Below, piece by piece: positions 36,001-50,795 of a stretch of DNA of 64,000 nt. Positions within the stretch are counted from its first letter, which is position 1; every line of letters begins with the position of its first letter. The notes under the pieces are model-generated. The model was not told where the DNA came from. It made no database searches and worked only from the letters and a program-made list of their open reading frames with translations. Origin of the DNA: Berghia stephanieae (Eukaryota; Mollusca; Gastropoda; Nudibranchia; Aeolidiidae). Made by a program: the position numbers and the translations under genes. The stretch covers positions 20,724,223 through 20,788,222 of the forward strand of contig CM067445.1 in NCBI GenBank assembly GCA_034508935.3, in the 5' to 3' direction.

Positions 36001-39000
36001 ATATCTCGTAATATGATGTATGTAGAAATGCATATTTTTAAACAAGACCTTGTCTAATTAAAAAAATAAGGCATGAGGTATGCAGGTGCTTCTTTTTGAA
36101 GATATTTATGGATTATCGTGCAAGTTTTAAAAACTCTTTCATTGATCGGCAGCCAATGCAGGTCATATAGAATTTCCTGAATATTGTCATTATGTTTATT
36201 ATTCTTTGCTGATCTATTCTGAATCTTTTGTAAGCGTTTCAATGCTTCGGCAGTAGCGCCTAAAAGTATTGAGTTGCAATAATCTAATTTGCTTGTCACT
36301 ACAGCATGTAAATTTGTGCGTGCAGTGTTCTCATCAATCAGATGTCTGATTTTACTGATATTCTAGGAATGGGTTACCGAGATCACAATGAGGCGGGTGG
36401 ACAGGTTCAATCTTGGATGGATAGTAATAATCTTATTGCAAAGGGCATCTTTCAGGGTACCTATGCCAAAAAACCAGAGACATGAATAATTCTAATTATA
36501 ATAATAACCATAATAATAATATAAAGAGGTTAATTGTAAAAATTGAAATGTTCAAATATGCAATAAAGGTTATTTTATTACCTAAAGGATATTAAAATAA
36601 AACAACTTTTAATCAATGCAGAGTCGATGTTCTAGTCACAGAGGTCTTTGATGCTGGATTGTTTGGTGAGGGAATTCTGTTATCATTGATACATGCCTGG
36701 AAAAACTTACTCAAGACAGATTCTTCGATGGAAAAGTATAACTTTTTTTTCTTGTAATCTTGTCTCACATATGATAGGGGTATCAGATATCCAGAATGTT
36801 GTGGATTTCCGTTTTTTTTTTTTTTTTGTTTTTTTTTTTTTCAACAGTCAAAATTTGATATTTCTGGGTGTGTTTTACATCTTGGAATTTCTGAACTTTG
36901 TTACATATCACCACCTTTTCACTAGTAATATGACATGGTTTGAGAATATAGGTATTCATTTATCAAAACATATTTTAAAATAGTCTTTGTAATCCTTCAT
37001 TATTCTCTCTCTGTGTGTTTACAAAAACTGAACCAGTAATCCTTTCAACAATGTATTTCATGCAATCTGAAAAAAATGAATCAAATTTACAAGGCAAGTA
37101 ACTTAAGATGTTTCATAATTTTTACACATATATCCACTTTTTGTTGTCTATATAATAAGGAGGATTTTATTTAATCAAGTAATCAAGTCAATTCTAAATA
37201 TTTAATGAATTAGGACTTGGGCTGGAAAGGGGGGGGGGGGGGGGGGGGGAATAGTAGGACAGGATAGGTCTGCTCATTATAGTAGTAAATTTTTTCCTGT
37301 TCACCTTCCTGAAGTTTCATCTGTCACCCCTTCTGTTCTGGTTATGCAGGAAGTCCCCATGGACTCTAATCTTGATCTGCAACAGTTCTCTATTCATGTC
37401 TCTGGTTTTTAGCATTGGTACCCGTTATGGTGCCCTTTGCTCATTACTGTCCATCCAAGGTTGGACTGCCTCATTGTGGTCTCGGTAACCCATACCTGGT
37501 GGTGGCTATTAATGTCTCCCCAGGCAGATGGCAAGATGGCTAATCTTTCTCTTCACCCTTGGCAGTTGGTGCCAGTCTCTACCATAGTCCTTTGCACTCT
37601 GTTGCTGTCCATCCTGCAATTGGCATTTCTAAGTACAAAGTCTCATTCAGAAATTTTTTCTCACATAAATATATTCAGATTTAGTTGGAAAAAAGGAACT
37701 TTTAAAAAATTTCTTATGCTAATTTCATTCACACTTATAAGTAAGTATTGCAGGCGTGCAGCATTTTAAAGAATTTCAAGGCATTTTTTAAATTACCCAC
37801 AGTATTTCTCTCATAAGTATCTGAAAAAATTGTTGTTGCTTATATTTTTATATAATTTTCTTGAACTCAGATTTTCAAAAAGAAGTTCTGATTTCCTAAG
37901 TTTTGTCCTTGATAACACATCGTTAACCCAATTTTCAATTTTTAGACAGAAATTAATATATGCACCTATGTCAAGTTATCTTATGACTAGATTTTAAATG
38001 ACGATATCAATTGTTTTATTACATTGTTTTATTATTGTTTTGGAGATATTTTTTATACTTGTGAATCACATCTGTTTTGTCTACTGTCATAGTTTTTTGT
38101 TTTAAATGTATTTTGAGTGTATTCCTCTTAGTGGGGCCCTGTTCTGTATCTGGATGAGACTTTTTATTAGGTGCCTTCAATTGTAGATCTATACTTTTTT
38201 TCCTTCCTTTTTACTGGCACTGACATGACCTGTGTTGCAAGACGCTACCAGTGTTGCAAGTGCTGTGAAATCCTTAAATACAAACAAAACTAAGGGGACC
38301 CCTTTCTTTCACCATAATGCTCTTACAATATCATTATCTCTTAAAGAGGAAGTAACACAGAAAAAGAAGTACCAAATTAATTGATTTGCTCACTCTTGCT
38401 TCTTTTTATCCCCCCTCCCCCACCTCCATTTATTTCTTCTTCATTTATTCTTTTTTTAACTACAGAAAGGTACAGTCATTCCTTTTGGGGCTACATTGTA
38501 TGTTGAAGGAATTGAGTCCCAAGACATCAGGAGGGAAAGGTAATCGTGACTGAATTGAAAACTCTGCACACTAAGGTCTCGATAAATTAAATCAGTTCTT
38601 AATCAAGCTGCCAACCTACTGCAAAAAATGCGGAATTGTACGCATTTTCAGTGATTGTACGCTTGTACACATTTCCCCTAAGATTGTACCCATTTTTAGT
38701 GTGTAGAGTCACTTCAGTTTTCTTTAGTTGTAATTCATATTATTACTAGCCTATTGAGAAACCTTGGTGACCAAGTGGATATTCATATATTTTTTGACCA
38801 ATTATGATCTTCATGCTGGGAGGTAGAATTCTGAAAGGATTGGATTATAGTCTTGGGAACATCATTGTTGCTGCAATTGAGCTTGTGTGGTGTGACTTTA
38901 TGTAATTTTACCTTCCTCTTACTTTCACAATGGTTAGTTTCCATCAATTTCAGAATTGTACCCATTTTTATGAAATCTCCTCCATTTTGAGGTCCCATTG

Positions 39001-42000
39001 TACACATTCTCATCAGATGGGTTGGCAGCTCTGCTTAATTAATGGTATAATTCAAAAATGATATTATCCATGAAACATAGGTGCCACTTTTCCAACAAAA
39101 GTAGGAATTCTGCCTTTTGTCAATTTCTGTTAACCCCTTCATCCTCATATTATTTTTAAAGAATCCTTTTTGTATTCTTTTACTCCATCAGGTATTTTCT
39201 TTAATGTAAGATGCAGTTGTGATTGCTTAAACGCACAGTGGTTGGGAAGCAGAATGAAATAGACATTTAGGCGGAACAGTCATTTAGACGAAGTTGGTCA
39301 AGAATAAACATTACTATTGATTTACAATGATCAATGCGCTCCCTAATACTTAGTTTGTTCTCCCCTGCAGCCCTTTGAAACAAATTTCCATTTCATAAAG
39401 TACATGTTGTCTGTTAGATGTCGTTTTTGTACTAACACTAGGTTTTCATCCATATCTCCTGTGATTGGTGTTATCGTGTTAAGCATGCCTTACCAAAGGT
39501 CATGATGCTAGAAACAAGAGATTTTTTATCATTGTTATCCATCTTGCCACTTACCAAGCTCAATATCTCTTGACTATGTTAAGTCTATGTTGACAATGTA
39601 TATAATAGAGAGAGAGGGGCTGTGTGTGTGTTAATTTTTCCTCACCAATTCCCATTCCTCTTTTCTCATCAGTTTCCTCTATGGTTGGAAGTACAAAGTG
39701 TCAACTGGAAACCTATGCATTTCTAGTAATGTTGGAATGATTAATTCAGATCCATACACGTCTGTTCATCTTGACTGCCTTCCATCTGGATACAAAACTT
39801 TGATTTCAAGTAAAAAGTTCTTAAGTGTGAACTTCAATGACCCACAGGTTGTGCTTTTAGCCATGTAGTTGTTTAACATCTCATTGTTTCAAACAGTTGC
39901 TTATTTTTCATTTACTTTTCTTATGATTTAAAGAAAAGTATAATATGATCTTACCCCAGTTGGAGATTTGAGAAAAAGTAATTTTGTTGTTTGGATATTC
40001 TGAAAAGATCACAAGGAAATCTTGCATCTTTAAACTATATAGATATGAATTTTAAAATTTTTATTTATTTACTAGCTTCGCTGGGTTCACTGTCCTTATA
40101 TGCAAAATATTAACGGAAAGTAGTCTTTTTTTTCTCTTTTTTTAAAATATGAACCAGCAGTCAATAATCTGTCATGTGAAATGCAGTCTCCAAACAGTAT
40201 TATGTCGGGATGAATCGGGAATCTAAAAGCGAGTTTAACATTGGAATGATAAGAAATGTCAACTTTCAGTTTTTGCAATGTCAGAAATTGTGTATATTAT
40301 CCATCATATCGAATAGAAATAAACCGCAATTTTCATATTTTGGCTATTTCAATTTTCAGCACAAAGTTCATCCTGATATAACACTGTTTGAGACGGTGGG
40401 TCACATAAATGACTGGGTCAGATTTAATTAGCAGGGTCAAGTACAACATTCGGTCTCATATTTCTTACTTATAACTCAGGGGTCAATAGTACCCAAATTG
40501 ACCACATCGTTTTTAATTGGGTCACAACCTCTTCTATCGTGACTGCTGGCTTCACTGTCGCATCCATCTCACACAAGAAGGCTGAAATGCCAACTCGATT
40601 TTATCAACAACAAAATCTTGATAAAATAGGATTTAAAAAATGAGATAAATAAATACATAAACTCATTCTCAGAAAAGGGTGAGTTGAGAAGATGGGGATA
40701 ATCAGAAACTTATCCACTCAAAAAAAAATGTCTGTACTGAGTGGGACTTGAACCCGCTACTATTGGATTGTGACTCATTTCACAATGGACCACTTACCAA
40801 CTTTGCCATAATTACTAACTTTACAGCAGCATGATTTTATTGTGGGATAATGTTCCATAGATAAATACGTCATAGTGGAAATCAAGGCTTGGAAGAGACT
40901 GACAAAATGGAAGCATGAATAGCCATCAGATTTTGGAAGTATCGACGAATTAAAAAGAAAATGGACTTATTTAAAATGATCCGAATTGTGGCTCACTTTT
41001 TAACTTTCGCTAGATTGATAAAAATATTAACTATTCAGATACTGGTTGAGTTTCTCGCTTTCTGGTTTTTGAGAAATTCATGGGGCATCACATAGTAACA
41101 AAGGCAAACAAACAAGCTTTCAATTTTAAAACAAATATGGATCAAGTCAATATTTGTTGTCAAGATGCAATAGAAATTGTGCACTTAGGATACCTAATTT
41201 ATTAGATTGTTTAGTTTGTCATTACACATGAAATTACTCAGTATAACTGGGGACTCTAAATATCCAAAGCTCTCAGCGTTGAATCAGTGAAATGAAATAT
41301 CTAATTGGATACTTTTTCTTTTGTAGCACATCCATTACTTTTTCTTCTTTTTTTTTAAAATAGAGGTCTTAGAGACCGTTGTGTTCTTAGATCATTAATT
41401 AATAAGACGTGTTATTCCAAGAATCAACAAACCAAATTGTTACAGTAGAGAACATTTATTAAGCAACATAACATAAGATACGTGTATACAGGATGACAGT
41501 TGGATACAGAATGACTCTCAACAAGGTAGCCAGTAGAACAGACGCTAGTTGTGAACGATACTACATTAGATGTTAGATGGACGATACAAGTTACGATACT
41601 TGAATACAATAACTTTCATTCACAACAGAGACTAGAAGTAACTTTTTTTTTTTTTTGATTTGTTGAGCAAAATTATTTGAGCCTGCATTGCATAATATGT
41701 TCGCATGGGTGTACGATCCGATAGTGATGTCGTTTCTTCTTCTCTTTACTAGCCTATCCTGCTTCTTTGGTTTGTGATTGTATTTTTGACAGGGATATTT
41801 TTTTCCTGTAAATCCTCTGCCTGTTTGTTCTTGGTTATTTATAATTTAGCTTATGATATCTTTAGGTTATGCTTTTGATTGACATTTGTACTATTTTTGT
41901 TAGATTGCTTGTTTTTTTGTTTCAGCGGTCTCTCATATAACCTCAATTGTGTTGGAAGAGACCTAAAGCAACAAACAACATTGCATAATATAAAATGTTT

Positions 42001-42008
42001 TAATTTTT

Positions 42009-42070
<62 letters not shown>

Positions 42071-45000
42071 GTTGTTGTTGTTGTTGTTGTCATTATTCCA
42101 TAGTTATTTTAAAATACCACATTCGAAATGAAAGATTTCTTCAAGAAGACTCTCTAATGCTTATTTTTGTATTGTTTTTGCTCTCTTCAACACTTTGTAG
42201 AGTCTTATTGAAATGAACAAAAAATTTGTGGACTCCATCACTCTTGATGTCACAAGAGAAGGGTCACTGGATGCTCTGTGTGTATGGTTCAAATTGCATC
42301 TCACAGACTCCATCGAAATCTCCACTAAACCAGGATCTGCAGGGTGCTGGGAACAAGCTATATTTCCTGTAACAAGTGTGAGGTTGATGCAGATGCCTGT
42401 ATCACTAGGTATGCTAGGTTGCCACTAATGAAGATTTAATTGGTATAAACACATTTGATCATCCTACGTCAATCTCTGTAAAATGAGGAAACTGTTGATC
42501 CTGTTAAGTAAAGACAATGCTTTAGTTTCATTAAAAAGAAAGATAGGCTAGTCACAAAGCAATCTCAATAATTATCCAATGAGGCTTGTTAAAGAATATA
42601 AAAGCATGTGTTATGTATCAAAATACGATAACACACACACACACACACACACACAATGCATTTTGACGGCCGACAGTTGCATGTGATCAGCTTTAACTTT
42701 AACCAATCAGGTGCATTTATTTCCATAGTTGTAGGGAAAATCCTACTGCTGTTTACAGTTTTTAACGTTCATAATTGGTCAAACCACGAATCTGTCGAAT
42801 TTGTAATGCTTTCTCTGAGATACATAAAGACAATGCACTCTGATGTGATATCTTATATGCTATTGGTGGAGGAAGCAACTCGGTATTATTAAACCTTGGA
42901 AAGCGTACTCTCTGAGGGAAATTCAACTCTTGTTTTGAAAGTGTCACTGAAGGGTTGCATTTTTAAACTTGAAAATTATATAACTTATTGCCAATATTTA
43001 TGTTTAATTATTATCTTTTTTGTAGGAAAAAGATTGTACTGGAGCCGCCAAAAATTGAAATTTGATAAATTTTTTATTTCTATTAAACCGATTTTCTCTG
43101 TTTTGTAATCCTGACTTAATACGTTTGTTAAAAACTTTTACAAATTTCTTGTTTCTTTTTGCTTGTTATGGCGTGCCTTTTTATGACAGATTTGCTAATT
43201 ATGCGTAATCTTAAAATTCTCAGTAGTTCTGATATACTTTATCTTGACTTTAATTATGATTATAATTATATATATTTATTTTTAAGTTTGAAAAACAAAC
43301 GTTCTCACTTTGCCATGTTAAACAAAATTTAAATTTTAAGATATAGCATAAATGTTTTGAAAAATAGGCAATGTTTTTTAAAATCTTCATGGATCATAAC
43401 TAACAGAAGTTGTTCAATTCAGCAGATGTGTCATCATCTCAAGGTCTGAGAGTTTGTATAGGTGATAAAGTGAATGTGTTCACTGGTTTAGATCGGGAAA
43501 GACTCAGTTTGCATGTCTCGTCTATCATTCGTCCATCTGAAACGCCATTGCCAATTAGCAAGCCTGCTCGATTTCCAGATCCATTGGAGGTATATCAATG
43601 TGTTCATGATTTTTTTTTCCTTTAATTTATATAGTTCTCTGGCTCACCAGAGCTCCTCTCACCATTGCTGTAATGTTGTGTTGTCTTTAATATTATTTAC
43701 TGTAGATAAACTATTCTACTCTTTATTGATTTTAGAATTTCAATACAGTAAAGGCCATTAAATCGGGGTGACACGCAGAATTGGTTCTGTTAGGTGAGAT
43801 TCCAATTAACAGATTTTGTTTCTGGACTTCATAATAGGAACAATATATTAAGACTACTTGCATTTGGTAAATGTAGTAGCATTTGTATTAATGTAGTAAT
43901 AGACCTTAAATTCTCAGTCAATTAACTGAAATCAGTCAATTTGTCAAATTCAAATATTAAATAAAGGAAAGAAAGAAAGAATTCACAAATCGTAGTCGCA
44001 TGACCGTAAAGTAATTAGGAGTGTTCCATAACGCTACGCATATCTCATGGGAGCCGTTCATATTAACGATGGATTTATTGCCAAGGCTAAGCGGGCTTTT
44101 TAGAATTGGCTGACTGAACACATCCCAGTGTAGGTTCACACAGCCTTCGTTAAATATTTTTTCACTTTCCAACCTGTCGTGATCCAACGGTAGCCAATTT
44201 TAACTGAGCCGCCGAGCGATAAATTTCACTGTTTCATCTAAGCCAAAATTGACCACATTTAAAGCTGGGCTTTAAAAGTATAAAAAAAAGTAAAATGCGA
44301 ATGCCGGAAGTAACATCTGATAATGGGAGACACCTTTAAATCGAAAGTTAGATTAGGATAGATTGTTACAAGCACATTCCGATTGCCTCACGTTGTAAAC
44401 AAACTGGTTGACCGTTTCTTCACTGATTGGGTACCTAATTATAAGGAACAATGGTATGTAGCCTAATTAATTCCAGTGCAAACCAGGACGTTTTCTGCCA
44501 TTGTTTTGCTCAAGCCCAAGTGAGCTTGCTGTTTTGGGGCGATTTACATTCCCTTCATTTCGATTTTTGAATTTTTCCGCTACGCCTGCCGAAGTTTCTT
44601 CTTGATAATTCACTTCTACTTCTACTTCTACTTAATAATTCAGTGTATTTGCCATAAGTCATATTTATTTAATTTTTTTTCTGTCATTAACTGATTGAAA
44701 ATCAAGTTTGCTCATTGCTACATTATTCTAATTATGTTCTCACAATAGCTGAGCTGTTCGTGGATCGCAATTCAGACTTGTCAAGCATCGATAAAGATGT
44801 GAGGAATAAATTCAATTGGTCATGGCTGGAAGTTAAAGATGATAATGGTGATTATTTTTCTGACTATGTCAGAAAAATTCCAGAGGCAGGAATATGACTT
44901 TGATGAAATGAAGTCATCTTTACCTATATTCTATATGAATGACATGCTTATTATTTAGCATTCCTTCTACATCAAATTATGGGCAGTAAGAAATAACAAC

Positions 45001-48000
45001 ACCCACTATTTTAATGTTTGTATTTATCACTCTCCTCTCAATGATGCCCAATTTAAAACAAAATAAATCAAATCTTCGGTTTGTCGAAGAGTTTCAGTCA
45101 ATTTTTATAGAGCTCATTTACAGGTCTATAGTAATTGTAAATATATTGTATTCAATGATGGAGAGAATTATTATATTTGGAAAAAAAACTTACTAGTCAT
45201 TAAATGTATGGCAGAAGCATTGATATAAATAAATATATTTCATATGTTCACAGCTCCTAAAGAGTCCGGTATGCTGGTGTCCCTTTTACGTGCATTGCCT
45301 CACTGACTGGGAAATAAGAGCTTTAAATAACACAGCATACCAGGAGAGCCTTCAAGAAGCTCTTAAACTGTATGAAACATCTTTGCTTTGGAACTTGAAG
45401 ACTTCTGAATTCTTACACATTAATGATGGATTCTCTCCTCTTTGTTTACAGGTCAATTAGTACTTTTATTTTATTTAATTTTTCTCAAGAATAAAAAGTG
45501 TCATCGATATTATTACTGTTTGATCACTTTTATGATCAAACAATTAGTTATCAGAATTAACAGGAAAAACATGTTTTTTGTTTATTACATATAATAGGTC
45601 TGTCATTTGGCTGGAAATAAATGGGCTGTGGGTTTTTGTTTTAAGATTATAATTGCTTATTCACTTTATTTTAATCGTATTAATATGACATTTTACATTA
45701 TTTTTTTGACGTTATTTGTCTTAACTGAATTTTTAGAAAATTCTATTCAACACAAGAAAAGAGAATTTTGTTATATTTACAGCTACATGATTAAAGGCAA
45801 TTTTCACAATTTTTAACAATTAAACGGTGCAAGAACTTATACATCATCACCTTACTTCTTTGGATAGAATCGATTAGAGAAGTAATCTTTCAAGTCCACA
45901 GAGCCAGTGTTTATCCTGGTTTTTATAGTGTTAAATGGACAATAACAACAATTGCTTGCTACCTTTGGATAGGATGCTAGTCAATCTCAAAGTACTTTCC
46001 TCCAGATCTAACAGACCCAGTTACTGTTGATAGCGGGGGGGGGGGGGGGGGGGGGGGGGGATAAGAAAAAAATCTTTTGCTTATGAAGCGAGTCTTCTAC
46101 CAACTGAGCTATTGGAACCCCTTGTCATTTCGTTTTGAGAAAGCTTAGGATATTTATTTACTAGACTGTCGTGCCTCAATTGGATTCTTAAATTAGCAGT
46201 CCCTGCTGTCAAATTTTATTTTTTCCCAATAGCTATTGATCAATCAGTTTGTCGTTAAATGCTACAGAAATCAGGATAATTTCAAGCAATGTAGGCCATA
46301 AAGCTTTACAGTACGTTTATTCTGTTGATTGATATGACAAGGCAGAATTCTATTTGTGTTTCTCTGCCATTAAATCGATAATAAGAGAGCAATGAACAAT
46401 AAATATTATTGTTTGTGACACAAGTGAATACATGTGCAAAATATGTTGATATGGTTTCATTTTATACTCCTTCGTTACATTATACTTAATATTATATAAA
46501 ACAAGATGTGTTTACTCAGGCAACTTACATTATGTTGATGGATCAATCTCATGATAAAATATCTCATGAAATTCATTTAAATCTACTCATGGAAATGGAA
46601 AGGAGTCGAATGTACTGACAAATACTAACATACTCATGATTAACTGTGTTTATTTTGATCTTTTAAAATTTACATATACGAAAGAAGAAAACTTTTCAAA
46701 TAGGGTACCTAGCAAATTTTAAATTGAATTAAGACAAATTGATTTAGAGGTGCAAGTCATTTTGTTTTCAAATCTATAAAAAGAGGGTTGAATTATTGAG
46801 GGAAAAGCTGTGCCCATATATTTTCTTGCTTCACTCATAAACCTAATAGCATCTGGCATGTAATACAATCTTAGGACTACATGGATCTTGCTGTCAGTCC
46901 TGCAGATTTCCTTGTTTCCAAGATCCACATCAGTTATCACAATTTTGTTTTTAGATAGGCATGCTCCAAATTCCTTTTACAAGCACTTTTTTTTGTTTTC
47001 CCTCTGACACAAAGATGTTTGATTTCCACCTTTGTTTCTTGTCTCCTATCATTCAGGCACTTTCCAATGGATTCCATGATGTGCAAGTGGTAACTCTTCA
47101 ACTTTTTCACAAAGCCCTTTTGTGGAAATTGGTTCAGATTAACAAATTGGATGTTCAAAGAATAAAGACACTAAATGATCCAGAAGACCTTGCAGAGGAG
47201 AATTCCGAGTCTCTTGTACGGCATTTTGCATCAGTTACAAGGAGAGATAAGTTGATGGTTGTCTTTGATGTTATTGATCACACAGGTCGATTGGTGGAAG
47301 GTTGGACATCCAAACTACGTCACATAAAGTGAGTGATTTCTTCATTGAAAAATTCTTTGATTTTAGTTAACAGCAATTTTTATGATTTTTGCAAAACATT
47401 TAGGTTATGAATATTATTTTGGTCTGAAAGATAATGCAGAAATAAATTCTTTGGCTGAATTATTAGCAAATCCATAAGGATCATTGAAATCAAAATAAAG
47501 AGGGATAAACTGATATAATCTAGATACCTCAATAAGATAATAGTTAATTGTCAAGGGGCAGTATGTGTATAACAGTCAACAATACTTTGGGGAAATTCAC
47601 CACCTGTTTAGGAATATTTGCAACGCTATGTTTGAGTTAGGGTTTTATATTTGTACATTTCTTTGGGTAGTCTTTTATAGTATTCTTTTTTGTTCTGTAG
47701 TATATTTTATACATGTACTCTTGAAATATTGGCATCATTATAATTTGACTACAATTGTTAAAGCCCAAAGTATGACTATGGCTCCAGCATGACAGCTACG
47801 CAAATTTTATGGATTATGTGCACTATCCAAACATTGTATCACACATCACAAACAAAACCAAAAGGTCTTCTTTCAAGGTATACTAGGACAAACCACCATC
47901 CCAATTAAAGACCTCCAACCCTTCCTCTCCCCCAAGATGAGAGCGCTGTTGTCAGCTACCCCAATCCCCAGTGAATGCACATGTTGAGTCGTTTTCTCAA

Positions 48001-50764
48001 AGTACAATAAGGTTGTGGAATTTCCTCCCTGACAATAAGGAATCTGACAGATATGAAAATTTTACTTGCCAGTTAGAAAGCATTTCTGTGTCGAAGAATG
48101 GAGGACATAATTATTGTGATACAAAGTCTTAACCTAACACCATCCCACATCCTCCCATGGTGGGCAGGGTGGCACTTACTGTGTCTTCTATCCCCTTATA
48201 ACTGTTTTCCAATTTGCATTTCTGTCTTTGTCTTGGAATGAGATTACTTGGTTTTGCTGTGGCCCTGGTCGTATTGCTTGGCTGGGAGGGAAACAGTCAA
48301 ATGCATTGTTATTGTTTCGGAAGATGATATTTTATTCTTGTAAATCATCTCTCTTTTATGCAATGTTATATTTGTGAATTATTATTTGGAATGTATAATG
48401 TAAGCATTTGAGTGCATTCCTCTTAGTGGAATCTTGTGCTGGTGTCTGGTTGAGACATTTAGGTGATCTCAAAGTACATTGATAGTGTGCTCTTGGAATC
48501 TACATCTGTTCCTTATTTGAACCATTCCCCTTTGTCTTACTTTTTCCTCAAGTCCTTATAATTCTACATGTAGAATCTTTTCACTATCCAATTTTCTTCC
48601 TTTTTACTGGCACTGATATGACCTAAATATGTTGCAAGGGCCATAAAACCCTTTAAAACAAACAATACAAACCATCCCACACCACAAAAATGTTGCATTT
48701 ATCTTCAGAGTTAAAGGATTGGATTGGATTTTACCATATAGTTCCCCGACTGTGTGGGATGTTTTGACTTCCTATAGTGAGCAGGAGGTCACTTTCTGTT
48801 TGTTTTTTTATCCCCCTATATCTGTTTTCTGAGTTTGCTTTCTGTCTTTGTCTTGAAATGGGATTAGTTAGTTTTGTCCTGGCCCTGGTCGGAGTCCTTG
48901 GCTGGTAGTGAAACAGTAAATTGTAGATTTGTGAATTTTTTTTTTTTTTTTTTTTTTGTGTAAATCATCTCTCTGTTATGAACTATTAGATTTTTTGTTT
49001 GGATATATAATGTTTTGTAAACATTTGAGTGTTTCCTCTTAGTGGAAGCCTGTGTTTGTGTCTGGATTAGAATTTTAGGTGATCTTCAGACTAACTAAGT
49101 ACAGTGATAGTTTGCTCTTGGAATCTACATCTCTTCCCTATTTAAACCATTCATTTTTGTCTTAATTTTTCTTGTGTGCTTTCAATTGCAAATCTATACT
49201 TTTTTGACTATCCCATTTCCTTTCTTTTTACTGGCGCTGAATGACCAAAATGTATCGCAAGTGGTGTAAAACCCTTAAAAACAAACAAACAAAAATATTT
49301 CCCTTCAAAATATTATTTTTTGTCACGGTAAATAAGTATTAATTAATAATATTCAGTCAGAAGACGGTACAGCAAATTTTATTCATCATAATGGAGAATT
49401 CCCCTGAAATTAATGGTTATTGTGTGAGTTCCAAAATTTAAATCAACACTTATATTATTGAAAAAAGTAACTGATGGGAATCATTTAGATTAGGCAATAA
49501 CACAAAAGCAGATTGTATTTAGTAAGATTTGAGCGCAAAAAATGAATTAATAATGATAATAATATAATGAATTAATCTAGTGCCTAGTTCCTATTAAGAT
49601 TGCTCAGTGGCGCTTTACATCAACACATCATGTATCATACACAAATATAGAACTGACATGATAGCACCACATAAATACGATGATAAAATAATATTTTGTA
49701 ATAAAATATATACTAAGAGTCCAAATTATATACACTACAGAAAAACTCAGTTTTTAACCGTTTTCTAAAAGTAAGTGGATTTTCACTATTTTTAGTTTCA
49801 ATATTGATGGAGATCCACAATCGGGGGGCATGGTGGTCAAAGGATTTCTCATGAAAAACTAATGATTTTGGGGATTCCCTTGGGGGATTTAAATTAGCAG
49901 ATTTTAAATGATGGAAGCTAAATTCAGATGAATCAGGACAGATACAATGTCGCTGAATCCAATATTAGTGTCGTCATATTAATGACCAAACTGCTGATTG
50001 ATGAATTAAATTAAAAGGGTAAGTCTATTTACACTCTTTACAACAATAGTTAGGATTGGTTAGTCCATTAGAAATGAGAAGAGATAGACAAAGCTGTGAA
50101 TTTCCCTGACTCTAGCATAAGTAAGTAAAGATTTAGATGCTGCTGAAGGACTGGAGAAAAAAACAAAAACATCTCAAATATAAAAGAAGCCACTTTTACT
50201 GTATAACAGCTAAACTGAAAAGATGTGTGATTTAAGAATTTGAAACTATTTGGAGATCCCATTTCTTTGTCATCTATAACTCCTTGAAACAGTAACAGAG
50301 ACTTGTAATTTAAGCACTTTTCAAACTGTAAATCTAAATTTATTTCTTCCCTACAGAAACTATTCAAGAAACTTTGAATCTGCCCACATTTTACCAGAAA
50401 AAGTGGACATCTGGGGTGTCATCATTGAATCTGGTTATTTATTGAGCAAGAATAGAGTAGTGAATGATGACAACGTACTCCACTTTCCTGTGAAGGACTA
50501 CATCAATCAATATGCAGTAAGCCTTTTTTTTTTTTTTTGATATTGAAATATTTATTGTACAAGTTATAATAATGTGAATCAGTAATTTGACATTTTGTGG
50601 GAATAAATGTGGTGTGAATAATGAATACTTGATGGGGTGGGGGGAGATGGCAATTGATTGTGTAAATGTGCTTATTGTCTTTTTTTGTTTGTTTCTGTTT
50701 TAAACAAATTATTTCATCCATAGACATGAAGATATCTTCAATAATAATAATGATAATAATAATA

Positions 50765-50795
<31 letters not shown>

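Noticed and set aside
37250-37770. 110-codon frame in PRMT9 intron 4
   Set aside because: No conserved motif. Neighbouring PRMT9 exons are accounted for on either side apart from a possible micro-exon. It is probably chance.
40736-40815. Minus-strand tRNA gene
   Set aside because: Boxes A and B are present, but the acceptor stem does not pair and the T-stem is weak. It is listed only as a tRNA-like relic.
43597-43601. Alternative donor T|GTGTTC for PRMT9 exon 8, paired with the AATAG acceptor of exon 9
   Set aside because: Phase would work, but the donor is weak. GAG|GTATAT with the GCTGAG acceptor also fits and keeps a stronger donor.
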